Positions 1-11,660 of a stretch of DNA of 64,000 nt are shown here, piece after piece. This stretch comes from Geodermatophilus poikilotrophus (lineage in GTDB: Bacteria > Actinomycetota > Actinomycetes > Mycobacteriales > Geodermatophilaceae). The DNA lies in contig NZ_FOIE01000007.1 of the NCBI RefSeq assembly GCF_900111455.1, positions 246,959 through 310,958 of the forward strand, in the 5' to 3' direction. Position 1 is the stretch's first letter. Every line of letters starts with the position of its first letter. The notes beneath the pieces are model-generated. The model saw only the letters and a program-made list of their open reading frames with translations. It was not told the DNA's origin and searched no databases. The position numbers and the translations under genes are program-made.

Positions 1-1056
1 CTGCGCCTGGCCGCGCTGGGGCCGGACGCACCGGTCATGCGGGCGCTGGCCTCGGGCCGGACGCTGACCGTCCCCGACGTGGGTGCCGCCGTCGGGCGCA
101 CCCTGCCCCCGGGCGAGGTCAGCGACGTGTTCTGGGCCCTCGATCCGCGGACGGCGGTGACGCTGCCGCTGGCAGCCCGCGGGCGGACGCTGGGCGCGCT
201 GAGCGTCTACCGCTCCGCCGGCCGGCTCGCCGCGGACGAGGACGACGTCGCCACCGCCCAGGAGGTCGCCGCGCGCGTCGCGCTGGCGCTCGACAACGCC
301 CGCCTCTACGAGCAGCAGCGCCGGCTGGCCGAGGGCCTGCAGCGCAGTCTGCTCAGTGCCCCGCCGGCGCCGGACTCCGCGGAGATCGTCGTCCGCTACC
401 GGCCGGCGATGGAGGTCGCCCAGGTCGGCGGCGACTGGTACGACGCCTTCGTCCAGCCGGCGGGGACGACGGTGCTGGTCATCGGGGACGTCGTCGGACA
501 CGACACCGAGGCCGCGGCGTCGATGGGGCAGCTGCGCGGGCTGCTGCGCGGCATCGCCTACCGGGACGGCGTCGGGCCGGCGCAGGTGCTCAGCGACCTC
601 GACCGCGCCGTGCAGGGGCTCGGCATGGCCACGATGGCGACCGCGGCCGTGGCCCGGGTCGAGCAGACACCCGAGCAGCGGGACGCCGGGCTGACCACGC
701 TGCGCTGGTCCAACGCCGGGCACCCACCGCCGCTGGTGCTGCACACCGACGGCCGGGTGCAGGCGCTGGGCGCCGAACGGCCGGACCTGATGCTGGGCGT
801 CGACCCGGCCGCGCGGCGCACCGAGAGCGTGGTCACCGTGCGCCGCGGGGCGACCCTGCTGCTCTACACCGACGGTCTGGTGGAGGGCCGCGACCTCCCG
901 CTCGACGAGGGCATCGGCCGGCTGCGCGCCGCGCTGGCCGAGCTCGGCGACCAGCCGCTGGAGCGGCTGTGCGACGCGGTCATCGAGCGGGTGCGCCCCG
1001 AACGGCTGCAGGACGACATCGCGCTGGTGGCGATCCGCCTCCACCCGCAGGGCTGA
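1..1056 (+). CDS. GAF/SpoIIE (PP2C-type) protein phosphatase, 5' end missing
   Basis: The reading frame is open from the first base, so the gene begins upstream of the window; 351 residues are visible. Residues 1-100 look like the end of a GAF sensor domain. Residues 110-350 are a SpoIIE/RsbU-type phosphatase domain that would dephosphorylate a STAS anti-sigma-factor antagonist. Metal-binding and core motifs are intact: GGDWYD, GDVVGHD, NAGHPPP, LLYTDGLVE and a terminal DDIALV. Family knowledge: such proteins convert an environmental or redox signal into release of a stress sigma factor. No partner gene is adjacent downstream. The phosphatase class is certain; the signal is unknown. Confidence 0.9.
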   Translation: MRLAALGPDAPVMRALASGRTLTVPDVGAAVGRTLPPGEVSDVFWALDPRTAVTLPLAARGRTLGALSVYRSAGRLAADEDDVATAQEVAARVALALDNARLYEQQRRLAEGLQRSLLSAPPAPDSAEIVVRYRPAMEVAQVGGDWYDAFVQPAGTTVLVIGDVVGHDTEAAASMGQLRGLLRGIAYRDGVGPAQVLSDLDRAVQGLGMATMATAAVARVEQTPEQRDAGLTTLRWSNAGHPPPLVLHTDGRVQALGAERPDLMLGVDPAARRTESVVTVRRGATLLLYTDGLVEGRDLPLDEGIGRLRAALAELGDQPLERLCDAVIERVRPERLQDDIALVAIRLHPQG

Positions 1057-1230
1057 GCGGACCCCTCCCGCCATCGAGGGACCCCGTCCTCCGCCCGGCT
1101 CGGGACGGACCGGCGGCGGCACCCTGCAGCGAGGCGTCCCCTCGCCGGCACCGCACCGGACCGACCGCCGGTCCCCGCCACCCGGCCGACCGCCCGTACC
1201 ACCGTGCACCGGTGTCTCGCACGGGCCTTA

Positions 1231-1250
1231 CTGCGAATGATTCTCGTTCT
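1231..1250 (+). promoter_or_regulatory. Putative Zur (Fur-family) operator
   Basis: The 264-bp gap before the zinc genes holds an AT-richer island with the 9-bp palindrome GAATGATTC (1235-1243). Aligned to the actinobacterial Zur consensus TGAAAATCATTTTCAT, the stretch starting at TGCGAATGATTC matches at about 11 of 16 positions. It lies about 70 bp before the lipoprotein start, the place expected for a repressor site, and the two downstream genes look zinc-related. The match is imperfect on the right half, so this is a candidate. Confidence 0.5.
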
Positions 1251-1320
1251 TGCTAGCGTCGGCGGCGTCCTCATCCCCTCCTGGAAGGAGTGGGCGGGCT
1301 CCGGCCCGCCCGTACCGACG

Positions 1321-2601
1321 ATGCCGCGCACCCCCACGCCTGCCCGCCCCCTGGCCGCCGCGGGCCTCGCCCTGCCGCTGTTGCTCACCGCCTGCGGCAC
1401 CGGCGGGAGCGGCGCGAGTGGCGCGTCCCCGTCCGCGCCCGCCGAGCCGACCCCGGCCTCCGACGTCCGGGAGGTGGCGGCGAGCAGCCCCCGGCTCGCG
1501 CTGACCCACGACGGCGGGGTGCGGGTCCTCGACGCGACCACCCTGGAGACCGTCGCGGACCTGCCGCTCGCCGGCTTCAACCGGCTCAACGCGGCCGGCG
1601 ACGGGCGGCACCTGCTGGTCAGCACGCAGGGCGGCTTCCGGGTCCTCGACGCGGGCACGTGGACCGAGCCGCACGGCGACCACGGCCACCACTACACGTC
1701 GGCGCCGCAGCTCACCGACGTCCTGCACCCCGCCGAGGAGCCGGGGCACGTCGTCGCCCACGACGGGCACACGGCCCTCTTCGACGACGGCACCGGCGAG
1801 GTCGTCGTCCTCGACAGCGACCGGGTGGCCGCGGGCGCCGACGGCGCGCGGCGGCTGACCACCCCCTCGCCGCACCACGGCGTCGCGGTCGCGCTCGGGG
1901 ACGGCACCCTGGTCGTGTCGGAGGGGACCGAGGACGAGCGCACCGGCATCCGGGTGCTCGACGCCGCCGGGGCGGAGGTCGCCTCCTCGGCCGGCTGCCC
2001 GGGCGTGCACGGCGAGGCGGTCGCCGCGGACGACGCCGTCGTCATCGGGTGCGAGGACGGCGCGCTGGTCCACGCCGGCGGGCAGGTCCGCGAGGTGCAG
2101 AGCCCCGACGCGTACGGCCGCATCGGCAACCAGGCCGGCAGCGCGTCCTCCGCCGTCGTGCTCGGCGACTACAAGACCGACCCCGACGCCGAGCTCGAGC
2201 GCCCCACCCGGGTCGCGCTGGTGGACACCCGGACGGCGCAGCTGCGGCTGGTCGACCTGCCGGCGTCCTACTCCTTCCGCTCCCTCGCCCGCGGGGAGGA
2301 CGGCGAGGCGCTGGTGCTGGGCACCGACGGCGCGCTGCACGTCATCGACCCCGAGTCGGGGACCCTCGAGCGCTCGGTCCCGGTCGTCGCGCCCTGGGAG
2401 GAGCCGCTGGAGTGGCAGCAGCCGCGCCCGGCTCTGCAGGTGCTGGACGGCACCGCGTACGTCACCGAGCCGGCGACCGGGCAGGTCCACGCGGTCGACG
2501 TCCTGACCGGCGAGGTGTGGCGCAGCGCCGACGTCGGCGTGGTGCCCAACGAGCTCGCCGGCGTGACCGGCGACGACACCGGCTCCGACCACGAGGACTG
2601 A
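1321..2601 (+). CDS. aztD: AztD-like zinc metallochaperone, secreted lipoprotein
   Basis: 426 residues. Residues 1-24 form a lipoprotein signal peptide (Pro/Arg n-region, AALGL-type hydrophobic core, lipobox LTAC), which fixes the start at the ATG at 1321 rather than an in-frame codon farther upstream. The rest has short WD/PQQ-like repeats (VRVLDATTLET, FRVLDAGTW, VALVDTRTAQL, LHVIDPESGTL, VHAVDVLTGEV), as in a beta-propeller. A histidine-rich loop HGDHGHHY at about residues 118-125 is a plausible metal site and resembles AztD, the periplasmic chaperone that hands zinc to AztC. The binding-protein gene follows after 46 bp with its own strong ribosome site. The ABC permease and ATPase (AztAB) are not next to it. 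Confidence 0.75.
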   Translation: MPRTPTPARPLAAAGLALPLLLTACGTGGSGASGASPSAPAEPTPASDVREVAASSPRLALTHDGGVRVLDATTLETVADLPLAGFNRLNAAGDGRHLLVSTQGGFRVLDAGTWTEPHGDHGHHYTSAPQLTDVLHPAEEPGHVVAHDGHTALFDDGTGEVVVLDSDRVAAGADGARRLTTPSPHHGVAVALGDGTLVVSEGTEDERTGIRVLDAAGAEVASSAGCPGVHGEAVAADDAVVIGCEDGALVHAGGQVREVQSPDAYGRIGNQAGSASSAVVLGDYKTDPDAELERPTRVALVDTRTAQLRLVDLPASYSFRSLARGEDGEALVLGTDGALHVIDPESGTLERSVPVVAPWEEPLEWQQPRPALQVLDGTAYVTEPATGQVHAVDVLTGEVWRSADVGVVPNELAGVTGDDTGSDHED

Positions 2602-2647
2602 CGCGACCGCCCCCGCCCCTGCCGCCGCCCTTCCCGGAGGAGCTCCC

Positions 2648-3574
2648 GTGCCCACCCGCCCCGCCCCGGTCCTCGCCCGCTGGGTCGCCGTCTGCTGTGC
2701 CGCCCTCGCTGCCGCGGCGTGCTCCGAGGGATCGGGCGGAGGCGGGGGCCGGGTGGAGGTCGTCGCCACCACCTATCCGCTGCAGTACGTCGTCGAGCGG
2801 ATCGGCGGCGCGCACGTGGCGGTCGAGGGGCTGGTCGGGACCGCGGGCGACGGTCACCGGGTCGAGCTCACGCCCCGGCAGGTCGGCCGGCTCGGGGAGG
2901 CCGACCTCGTCGTGCACGTCTCCGGCCTGCAGGCGTCCACCGATGCCGCGCTCGAGCCGCACGGCTCCGGGCACGTCGTCGACGCCGCCGACGTCGCCGG
3001 CCTGGCCGGCGCTCCGGGCCGCCCGCCGGGGGAGCAGGGGTCCCCTGCGCTCGACCCGCACTTCTGGCTCGATCCCGTGCGGCTGGCCTCGGTCGCCGAC
3101 CAGGTGGCCACCGAGCTCACGGAGGTCGACCCCGGGCACGCGGTCGACCACGCCGCCGCCTCGGAGGCCCTGCAGGCCGACCTGGCCGCGCTCGACGCGG
3201 CGTACCGGGAGGGTCTCGCCGGGTGCCGCGGGCGGACGCTGGTGACGTCGCACGAGGCGTTCGGTTACCTGGCCGAGCGCTACGGCCTGGTGCAGGTGGG
3301 CATCGCCGGTCTCGATCCCGCGGTCGAGCCCTCGCCGGCCCGCCTGCGCGACGTCGTCGAGGTGGTCGAGGGCCGCGACGTGCGGACGGTGTTCTTCGAG
3401 GTGTCGACCGGCCCCGGGCTCACCCGGGCGCTCGCCGACGACCTCGGCCTGCGCACCGGGGTGCTGGACCCGGTGGAGCGGGTGCCCGCGTCCGGCGAGG
3501 ACTACCTGAGCACCATGCGGGCCAACCTGCGGGCGCTCCAGGAGGGGCTGGACTGCGTGCCCGTCGGCGGCTGA
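2648..3574 (+). CDS. aztC: Zinc ABC transporter substrate-binding lipoprotein (AztC/ZnuA family)
   Basis: 308 residues starting at GTG 2648, preceded by CCCGGAGGAGCT, a strong ribosome site. It has a lipoprotein signal ending in AAAAC. It belongs to the cluster A-I metal-binding proteins: VVATTYPLQYVVERIGG at the N-terminus, GHRVELTP (the first His, in place of the usual PHDYEPTP), DPHFWLDP (second His), TSHEAFGYLAERYGL (third His) and a late VFFEV...LADDLGL segment. The long His/Asp-rich loop typical of ZnuA is short or absent, as in AztC, which depends on AztD. It would capture zinc outside the membrane and pass it to an unseen permease. The preceding gene and Zur-like box support zinc over manganese. 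Confidence 0.85.
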   Translation: MPTRPAPVLARWVAVCCAALAAAACSEGSGGGGGRVEVVATTYPLQYVVERIGGAHVAVEGLVGTAGDGHRVELTPRQVGRLGEADLVVHVSGLQASTDAALEPHGSGHVVDAADVAGLAGAPGRPPGEQGSPALDPHFWLDPVRLASVADQVATELTEVDPGHAVDHAAASEALQADLAALDAAYREGLAGCRGRTLVTSHEAFGYLAERYGLVQVGIAGLDPAVEPSPARLRDVVEVVEGRDVRTVFFEVSTGPGLTRALADDLGLRTGVLDPVERVPASGEDYLSTMRANLRALQEGLDCVPVGG

Positions 3575-3602
3575 GTCCCGCCGCGCGTCACCGACGACCC
3601 CC

Positions 3603-5936
3603 TCAGGTGCGCGGTTCGCGACCGACCGGCTGACTCGGCTCGTCGAGCAGCGGGGTCGGGTCCCGCAGCGGCGCGTGCACGGGAGCGGCGGTCGTGACCG
3701 ACAGCGGGGCGCCGTCCACGACGACGGTCACCGGCTCCTCGCCGCGCACCAGCGTGACCGTGGTGCCCTCCCGCGTCGTCTCGACGCGGAGCAGGCTGCC
3801 GCGCCAGGTGACGGAGTAGGCGGTCCGCGAGAGCGAGGACGGCAGCAGCGGCGCGATCTCCAGGTCCTCGGCGTCCTCCCGCAGGCCACCCAGGCCGGCG
3901 ACGAACGCCAGCCACGTCCCGCCCACGGCGGCCAGGTGCAGGCCGTTCGGGGTGTCACCCCGGACGTCACGCAGGTCCACGAGGGCGGCCTCCCGCAGGT
4001 AGCGCAGGGCGAGGTCGGGGTGCTGCGCCTGGGCGCACACGACGGCCTGGACGGCGGCCGAGAGCGAGGAGTCCCGGACGGTGCGCGCCTCGTAGTAGTC
4101 GACGTCGCGCGCCACCTCCTCCGCCGTGAACTCGTCGCGGCACCACCACAGCGCCTGGACCAGGTCGGCCTGCTTGAGCACCTGTCGCCGGTAGAAGTCG
4201 GCGTAGTGGTGGTGCTCCTGCACCGGGTAGTGGTCGCGCTCGTCCTCGAAGGGCCACTCCCGGTAGGTCGTGAAGTTGTCGTTCATCGGGTGCACGCGCA
4301 GGCGCTCGTCCCACGGGACGTGCACGGCGTCGGCCGCGGACCGCCAGGCGGCGGTCTCGGCGTCGTCCACGCCCAGCTCCGACGCGCGCTCCGGCAGCCT
4401 CTCGCACGCATCGGCGGCCCACCGGAGGTTGCGCCGGGCCATGAGGTTGGTGAAGACGTTGTCGTCGACGACCCCGGTGTACTCGTCCGGCCCGGTCATG
4501 CCGTAGAGGTGCCAGGCGCCGGCCGCGTCCTCGTGGCCCGCCGAGACCCACGACCGGGCCGTCTCGACGAGCACCGCGAGGCCACCGAGGGTGTCGAGGT
4601 CCCTGCCGGTGACGTTCTGGTGGAGCCAGAAGGCGCGCGCGATGTCGGCGTTGACGTGCATCGCGGCCGTGCTCGCCGGCCAGTACGCGGAGACCTCGCG
4701 GCCGCTGATCGTGCGCCACGCGAAGGACGCGCCCGCCAGACCCAGGGTCCGGGCCCGCTCCCGCGCGAGGTCGAGCGTGGCGGCGCGCCACCGCAGCAGC
4801 CGTGCCGCCGCGTCCGGGCGCAGCAGCGTGAGGGCGGGCACGACGAACCCCTCGACGTCCCAGAAGGTGTGGCCGCTGTACCCGATCCCGGTCAGTCCCT
4901 TGGCGCCGACGGGGGCACCGGAGATGCAGGCGGCGGAGGAGAACAGCTGGAAGACGGTGTAGCGCAGCGCCTGCTGCAGCTCGGGGTCGCCGTCGACCTC
5001 GACGTCCGCCGTCGCCCACAGCTCGTCGAGCGCGGCCCGCTGACCGGCGAGCAGACCCTCCCACCCGAGGTCGAAGGCGGAGCTCACGGCCCCCGACGCC
5101 TCGGCGAGGACGGAGTCGGACCCCGCGTCGTGCGACCAGCTGTACCCGACGACCTTGACGACCGTGACGCCCTCGCCGGGGCGCAGGTCGGCGGCGACCG
5201 TGGTGACGACGTGCTGCTCGTCGACGCGCGTGCTCACCCGCCCGCCGTCGACCTCGTGACCGACCGCGGCCGCGACCGTGATGCCCGACCGGCGGGTCCG
5301 TTCCACCAGGGCGCCACCGCTCGCGTTGCCGATCTGGGCGCGCGGCTCGAAGGCCTCGTCCAGGCACTCCGCGACGCGCGGGTCGTCGTTGTCCACGCCC
5401 GCGGGTGTGACCTCGCCGGCGGCCAGCTCGGACCGGACGACGACGTGCGCGGGCCGGTCCAGGACGCGCACCTCGTACCGCACCGCGCAGACCGACCGCT
5501 CCACCAGGGAGACCAGCCGCCGCGAGGACACCTCCACCGTCGTGCCCGACGGCGTCGCCCAGCGCACGCGGCGGTCGAGCGTGCCGGCGCGCAGGTCCAG
5601 CGTGCGTTCGTGGACGTCCAGCTCGAACTCGCGTAGGTCGAGCGGGACCCCGTCGACCAGCAGGCGCAGCGGCGTGCCGTCGGCGACGGTGAGCATCGCC
5701 TGCCCCACCTCGGGCTGCCCGTAGCCGCCCTCGGGATAGGACAGCGGGTGGGTCTCGTAGACCCCGGAGAGGTAGGTGCCGCGCATGCCGAAGGGCTCGA
5801 CCTCGTCGAGCGTCCCCCGGATCCCGACGTAGCCGTTGGAGAGGCTGAAGAGCGACTCGGCGACGGGCATCGTCCCGGGCTCCACGTGCGGCTCGCGCAC
5901 CAGCCAGGGGTCGACGTCCAGGGTGGGGGCGGTCAC
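3603..5936 (-). CDS. Glycoside hydrolase family 65 protein (disaccharide phosphorylase or hydrolase)
   Basis: 777 residues, the usual length for GH65. Order: N-terminal beta-sandwich (about 1-260, beginning PWLVREPHVEPGTMPVAES), helical linker, (alpha/alpha)6 barrel (about 310-680) and C-terminal beta domain. Barrel signatures include GIGYSGHTFWDVEGF, the GPDEY motif with the catalytic acid Glu at residue 485, and KQADLVQALWW. GH65 enzymes act on alpha-glucosides such as maltose, trehalose, kojibiose or nigerose, mostly by phosphorolysis. There is no neighbouring beta-phosphoglucomutase or sugar transporter to indicate the substrate. It is convergent with the zinc genes, 28 bp apart. Confidence 0.9.
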   Translation of the reverse strand: MTAPTLDVDPWLVREPHVEPGTMPVAESLFSLSNGYVGIRGTLDEVEPFGMRGTYLSGVYETHPLSYPEGGYGQPEVGQAMLTVADGTPLRLLVDGVPLDLREFELDVHERTLDLRAGTLDRRVRWATPSGTTVEVSSRRLVSLVERSVCAVRYEVRVLDRPAHVVVRSELAAGEVTPAGVDNDDPRVAECLDEAFEPRAQIGNASGGALVERTRRSGITVAAAVGHEVDGGRVSTRVDEQHVVTTVAADLRPGEGVTVVKVVGYSWSHDAGSDSVLAEASGAVSSAFDLGWEGLLAGQRAALDELWATADVEVDGDPELQQALRYTVFQLFSSAACISGAPVGAKGLTGIGYSGHTFWDVEGFVVPALTLLRPDAAARLLRWRAATLDLARERARTLGLAGASFAWRTISGREVSAYWPASTAAMHVNADIARAFWLHQNVTGRDLDTLGGLAVLVETARSWVSAGHEDAAGAWHLYGMTGPDEYTGVVDDNVFTNLMARRNLRWAADACERLPERASELGVDDAETAAWRSAADAVHVPWDERLRVHPMNDNFTTYREWPFEDERDHYPVQEHHHYADFYRRQVLKQADLVQALWWCRDEFTAEEVARDVDYYEARTVRDSSLSAAVQAVVCAQAQHPDLALRYLREAALVDLRDVRGDTPNGLHLAAVGGTWLAFVAGLGGLREDAEDLEIAPLLPSSLSRTAYSVTWRGSLLRVETTREGTTVTLVRGEEPVTVVVDGAPLSVTTAAPVHAPLRDPTPLLDEPSQPVGREPRT

Positions 5937-6076
5937 GCACGGTCCTCGCTCGCGTCGTCCGGCAACGGGACGGACGCCGAGGCCGGCGTCCCGTCCCCTG
6001 TCCTACCGGTCAGCACACCCCGACGCGATCCGGAGGGCGGTGCGGCAGTCGGCCCTCTCGCACAGCCCCTCCGCAG

Positions 6077-6128
6077 GTGGGAGGACCCCGTCCTCCTCCG
6101 AGGCGTGCGGGGGACGGGGTCCTCCCAC
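6077..6128. terminator. GC-rich hairpin, 17-bp perfect arms
   Basis: Arms GTGGGAGGACCCCGTCC (6077-6093) and its exact reverse complement (6112-6128) flank an 18-base loop that holds a small CCTC/GAGG stem. It lies just after the stop of the RsbW-like gene (minus strand) and before the GH65 gene, so an intrinsic, U-tract-free terminator is the likely role. The rest of the 216-bp gap shows nothing else. It shares sequence with other hairpins in the window. Confidence 0.7.
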
Positions 6129-6152
6129 GGTGCGGGGCGGAGGCGCCCTCCT

Positions 6153-6575
6153 TCAGGGCGCGAGCACGGCCCAGACGTGCTTGGCGCCGGCCGTGACGTA
6201 CCAGCCGTGGTCGGTGGCCAGCTCGGCGATCAGGTAGAGCCCGAGGCCGCCCTCGCTGGGGTCGCGGCCGACTGCGGGGGACGGCGGGGTGCCCGGGGCG
6301 CCGTCGCGGACCTCGATCAGCCAGGCGTCGGCGAGCGGGCGCACCGAGGCGCGGACCTGCCCGCCGCCGTGCCGCAGGGCGTTGGAGGCCATCTCGTCGA
6401 GGGCCAGCACCAGCCGGTCGCGCAGGTCGGACAGCTCCGGGGCGGCGAGGTGGGCCCGCACCTCGGCGCGGACGACGGGCAGCTCGGCCACGGACCCGAG
6501 GTCCCAGGCAAAGCGGTCGGGAGCCGCCGGCGGCCGTGCGGCCGGCCAGAGCGACCGGGCCGTGTCGCCTGTCAC
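6153..6575 (-). CDS. RsbW-like ATP-binding protein (HATPase_c anti-sigma/serine kinase type)
   Basis: 140 residues, a single GHKL ATPase domain. The N-box is LDEMASNALRHGGG, with Glu and Asn in place; a G1-type box EVRDGAPG and a G2 box SEGGLGLYLI follow. Single-domain proteins like this act either as anti-sigma factors that also phosphorylate a STAS antagonist or as regulators of SpoIIE phosphatases. No sigma factor or STAS gene is adjacent, so its partner must be elsewhere. The 274 bp upstream (6576-6849) hold no gene I can support; they contain short inverted repeats around 6688 and 6709. Confidence 0.85.
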   Translation of the reverse strand: MTGDTARSLWPAARPPAAPDRFAWDLGSVAELPVVRAEVRAHLAAPELSDLRDRLVLALDEMASNALRHGGGQVRASVRPLADAWLIEVRDGAPGTPPSPAVGRDPSEGGLGLYLIAELATDHGWYVTAGAKHVWAVLAP

Positions 6576-6849
6576 GCCGTGGTCCCCTCACGTGCTCGTT
6601 CCCGCCCGGAGGCGCACCCTGGCCCGCGCCCGGCGGGCGCGACCGATGACGGCCCGCGGGCGAGCCGAACACCTGCGTATCGACCTGTGGGGGCGACCCC
6701 AAACATCGTGAGACAGGTGTCACACAGAGTCACCCCGCGGATCGCACCCCGGGCGGCCACGGGGCCACGACCCCGCTCGCGGTGGGGGTCCCCACCTCCG
6801 GGAGCACTGCGGTGGCGACCACCCCGGCCGGCCGCCGGCGGTCCGACCG

Positions 6850-9548
<2,699 letters not shown>

Positions 9549-9552
<4 letters not shown>

Positions 9553-10895
9553 GCGGGGACCCTCCGCCGGCGCAGCCACCCGGGCAGGCAGACCAGCGCG
9601 GTGATCGTGACCGCCACGGCCAGACTCACCAGGGACGCCGACCAGCCGTTGGCCGGGTCGATGCCGAGGTCGGCCTGCCGGGCGGTCCACCACGCCGTCC
9701 AGCCCGCGCCGGGTCCGGCGAAGGAGGTCGGGAGCGTCAGCTGGTAGGCGAGGAAGCCCGCGACCCACGGCAGCAGGAACACCGGCCGGGCGGGAGCGGT
9801 GTCGGAGGTGTCCCACGCGCCGCGGGGAGTCGAGTGGTAGGCGACGACGAAGACGCCGACCAGCGGGACGAACACCGCGCCGATGAGGAAGAGGAACGGC
9901 TCGTAGGCGGCGATGTCGAAGGTCAGCGCGAGCAGCGTGGCGACCGCGCCGACGACGACGGCGAGCACCCGGCGGTCGGCCCGGGTGACGATGTTCTGCG
10001 CCGACACCGCGGTCGAGTAGACGTTGGCGAAGGCCTCGTCCAGCTCGACGGAGACCAGCACGAGCACGGCCAGGGCGCCCAGCGGGACGGCGAGCAGCGC
10101 GTCGATGACGTCGAACCCGGCGCTGCCGTAGGCGGCCAGCGCGACCACGCCCAGGGTGAACATCACGATGGTCGCCAGGCCGTAGCCGGCCGCCGCGCCG
10201 GTGAACGCCGCCCGGCCGCTGCGCACGTGCCGGGTGTAGTCGGCGACCAGCGGGAACCAGGAGATCGGCAGGGCGATGACGATGTCGGCCGCCGTCCAGA
10301 ACGACGTCGCCGCGCCCTCGGTGAGTGGCGGCAGCGGCTCGGCCAGCACGTTCACGAACAGGTAGACCAGGGCGGCCAGCGCCGCCCAGATCGCGTAGCG
10401 GGCGAGCACTCGGGCCACGCCGAGCGGGCGCAGCGCCATCGCGGTGGCCAGCACGCCCGCGGCCAGCACGAACGGCCAGCGGGGCGCGTCGAGCACCCGG
10501 GACGCCGCCTCGGCGATGATCACGATCTCGAAGGTCGCCCAGCCGATGCACTGCACCAGGTTGATCGCGGTGGGCAGGGCCGAGGCGTGCCGGCCGAGCA
10601 GCCCGCGCAGCAGCACCATCGTGGGCACCCGCTCGCGCGCGCCGGCCGCGGCACCCAGCCCGAGCAGCGTGGCCCCGACGACCGCGCCGACGACGATCGC
10701 GCCGAGCGTCGTCGACAGCGGCCGCCCGGGGAGGACGACGAAGACCGCGGCGACCGGCAGCAGCAGGCTGACGCCGAGGTTGGCCCACAGCCCGAAGGCG
10801 TCGCGCAGGCCGAGGACCGGGGCGGGGGCCTCGGTGAGGGTGAGCGGCGCGTCGCCGGAAGGCGCGCCGGTACGGACGTCGTCCGCCGTGCTCAT
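9549..10895 (-). CDS. cytX: CytX-like NCS1 permease, probable HMP (hydroxymethylpyrimidine) importer
   Basis: 448 residues with about 12 hydrophobic segments, a nucleobase:cation symporter-1 family protein. Family hallmarks: LWANLGVSLLLP near residue 36, NLVQCIGWATFE around 108-120, and ISWFPLVADYTRH in the middle. It is the first gene behind a TPP riboswitch and is coupled to thiO. CytX proteins under thiamin control are assigned to uptake of the HMP precursor, so the cell may salvage the pyrimidine while making the thiazole. Substrate assignment rests on this context. Confidence 0.9.
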
Positions 10896-10902
10896 GGTCG
10901 CT

Positions 10903-10994
10903 CCCTACGCCGGCATTACCCGGTCAGGTTCCAGCGGTCGGCGACGCGTCGGAGTCGCCCTCTCAGCCCGGTCCGCCCGAGCTCCCGCACATGG
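10903..10994 (-). ncRNA. TPP riboswitch (THI element)
   Basis: Read on the minus strand, the leader before cytX carries the conserved THI-box pieces in order: GCGGGAGC, the CTGAGAGGG core (10956-10964 region), a variable P3 extension rich in CGACGC, then CTGGAACCTGACCGGGTAAT and GCCGGCGTAGGGAG. The 3' end abuts the cytX start by a few bases, and GTAGGGAG can serve as the ribosome site, so control is probably translational: TPP binding hides the site. It would regulate all five genes to thiE/tenI but not the divergent tenA pair. Confidence 0.96.
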
Positions 10995-11066
10995 CGCTGC
11001 CCACCATAGGCCCACCCAACGGCACGCGCTGCGGTCCCTGCGACCCGGCCGCGTACGGTCGCCGCC

Positions 11067-11660
11067 GTGCCGGTCGCCGACCTCCTGCCCCGCCACCCCG
11101 ACCTCTGGCGGGGAGCGACCCGCCACCCGTTCCTGGACGCGGTGCGCGACGGGACGATCCCCGTCGCGGCCTTCGACACCTGGCTGGTGCAGGACGCCCG
11201 GTTCGTCGCCGACCTGCTGCGCTTCCAGGCCCGGCTGCTGGCCCGCGCGCCCCGGCCGGCGCAGGCGGTCCTGGCCGGCGGGCTGGTCGCGCTGGTCGAC
11301 GAGCTGGCCTGGTTCGAGGAGCAGGCCGCCGTCCGCGGGCTGGACCTCGCCGTCGCGGCGCGGCCGGCCACCGCCGCCTACGCGGAGCTGCTGGCGCGGC
11401 TCGACGCCGCCGACGTCGGGACGGCGCTGACCGCGCTGTGGGTCGTCGAGCGCACCTACCTCGACGCCTGGTCGGGGGCCTCGCCCGGGGCGCCGGAGTA
11501 CCGCCCGTTCGTCGAGCACTGGACGCTGCCGGGGTTCGCGCACTACGTCGCGGGCCTGGAGACGGCGGCGGACGGCGTCCCCGCGCCGGACGCCGACGCG
11601 GTGTTCACCGAGGTCGTCGCGGCGGAGACGGCCTTCTGGGACATGGCGGTGGCCGCATGA
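11067..11660 (+). CDS. TenA-family protein, cysteine-free paralog
   Basis: 197 residues beginning at GTG 11067. It aligns with the TenA/THI-4 helical bundle: HPFLDAVRDGTIPVAAFDTWLVQDARFV at the start, LVDELAWFEEQA mid-protein, ALWVVERTYLDAW, and an EHWTLPGFAHYV segment near the end. It contains no cysteine, so it cannot use the Cys nucleophile of classical thiaminase II and resembles TenA_E-type proteins. The next tenA overlaps by ATGA, so the two are likely made together. Function in HMP salvage is likely, but the exact reaction is open. Confidence 0.8.
   Translation: MPVADLLPRHPDLWRGATRHPFLDAVRDGTIPVAAFDTWLVQDARFVADLLRFQARLLARAPRPAQAVLAGGLVALVDELAWFEEQAAVRGLDLAVAARPATAAYAELLARLDAADVGTALTALWVVERTYLDAWSGASPGAPEYRPFVEHWTLPGFAHYVAGLETAADGVPAPDADAVFTEVVAAETAFWDMAVAA

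Noticed and set aside
3675-5636. A 653-codon plus-strand frame across the GH65 gene
   Set aside because: Antisense shadow without a start signal or recognisable domain.
6660-6730. Inverted repeats TGGGG/CCCCA and GTGAGACAGGTGTCAC as a stress-sigma promoter before the RsbW-like gene
   Set aside because: No clear -35/-10 pair of a known sigma class fits; kept only as a note.
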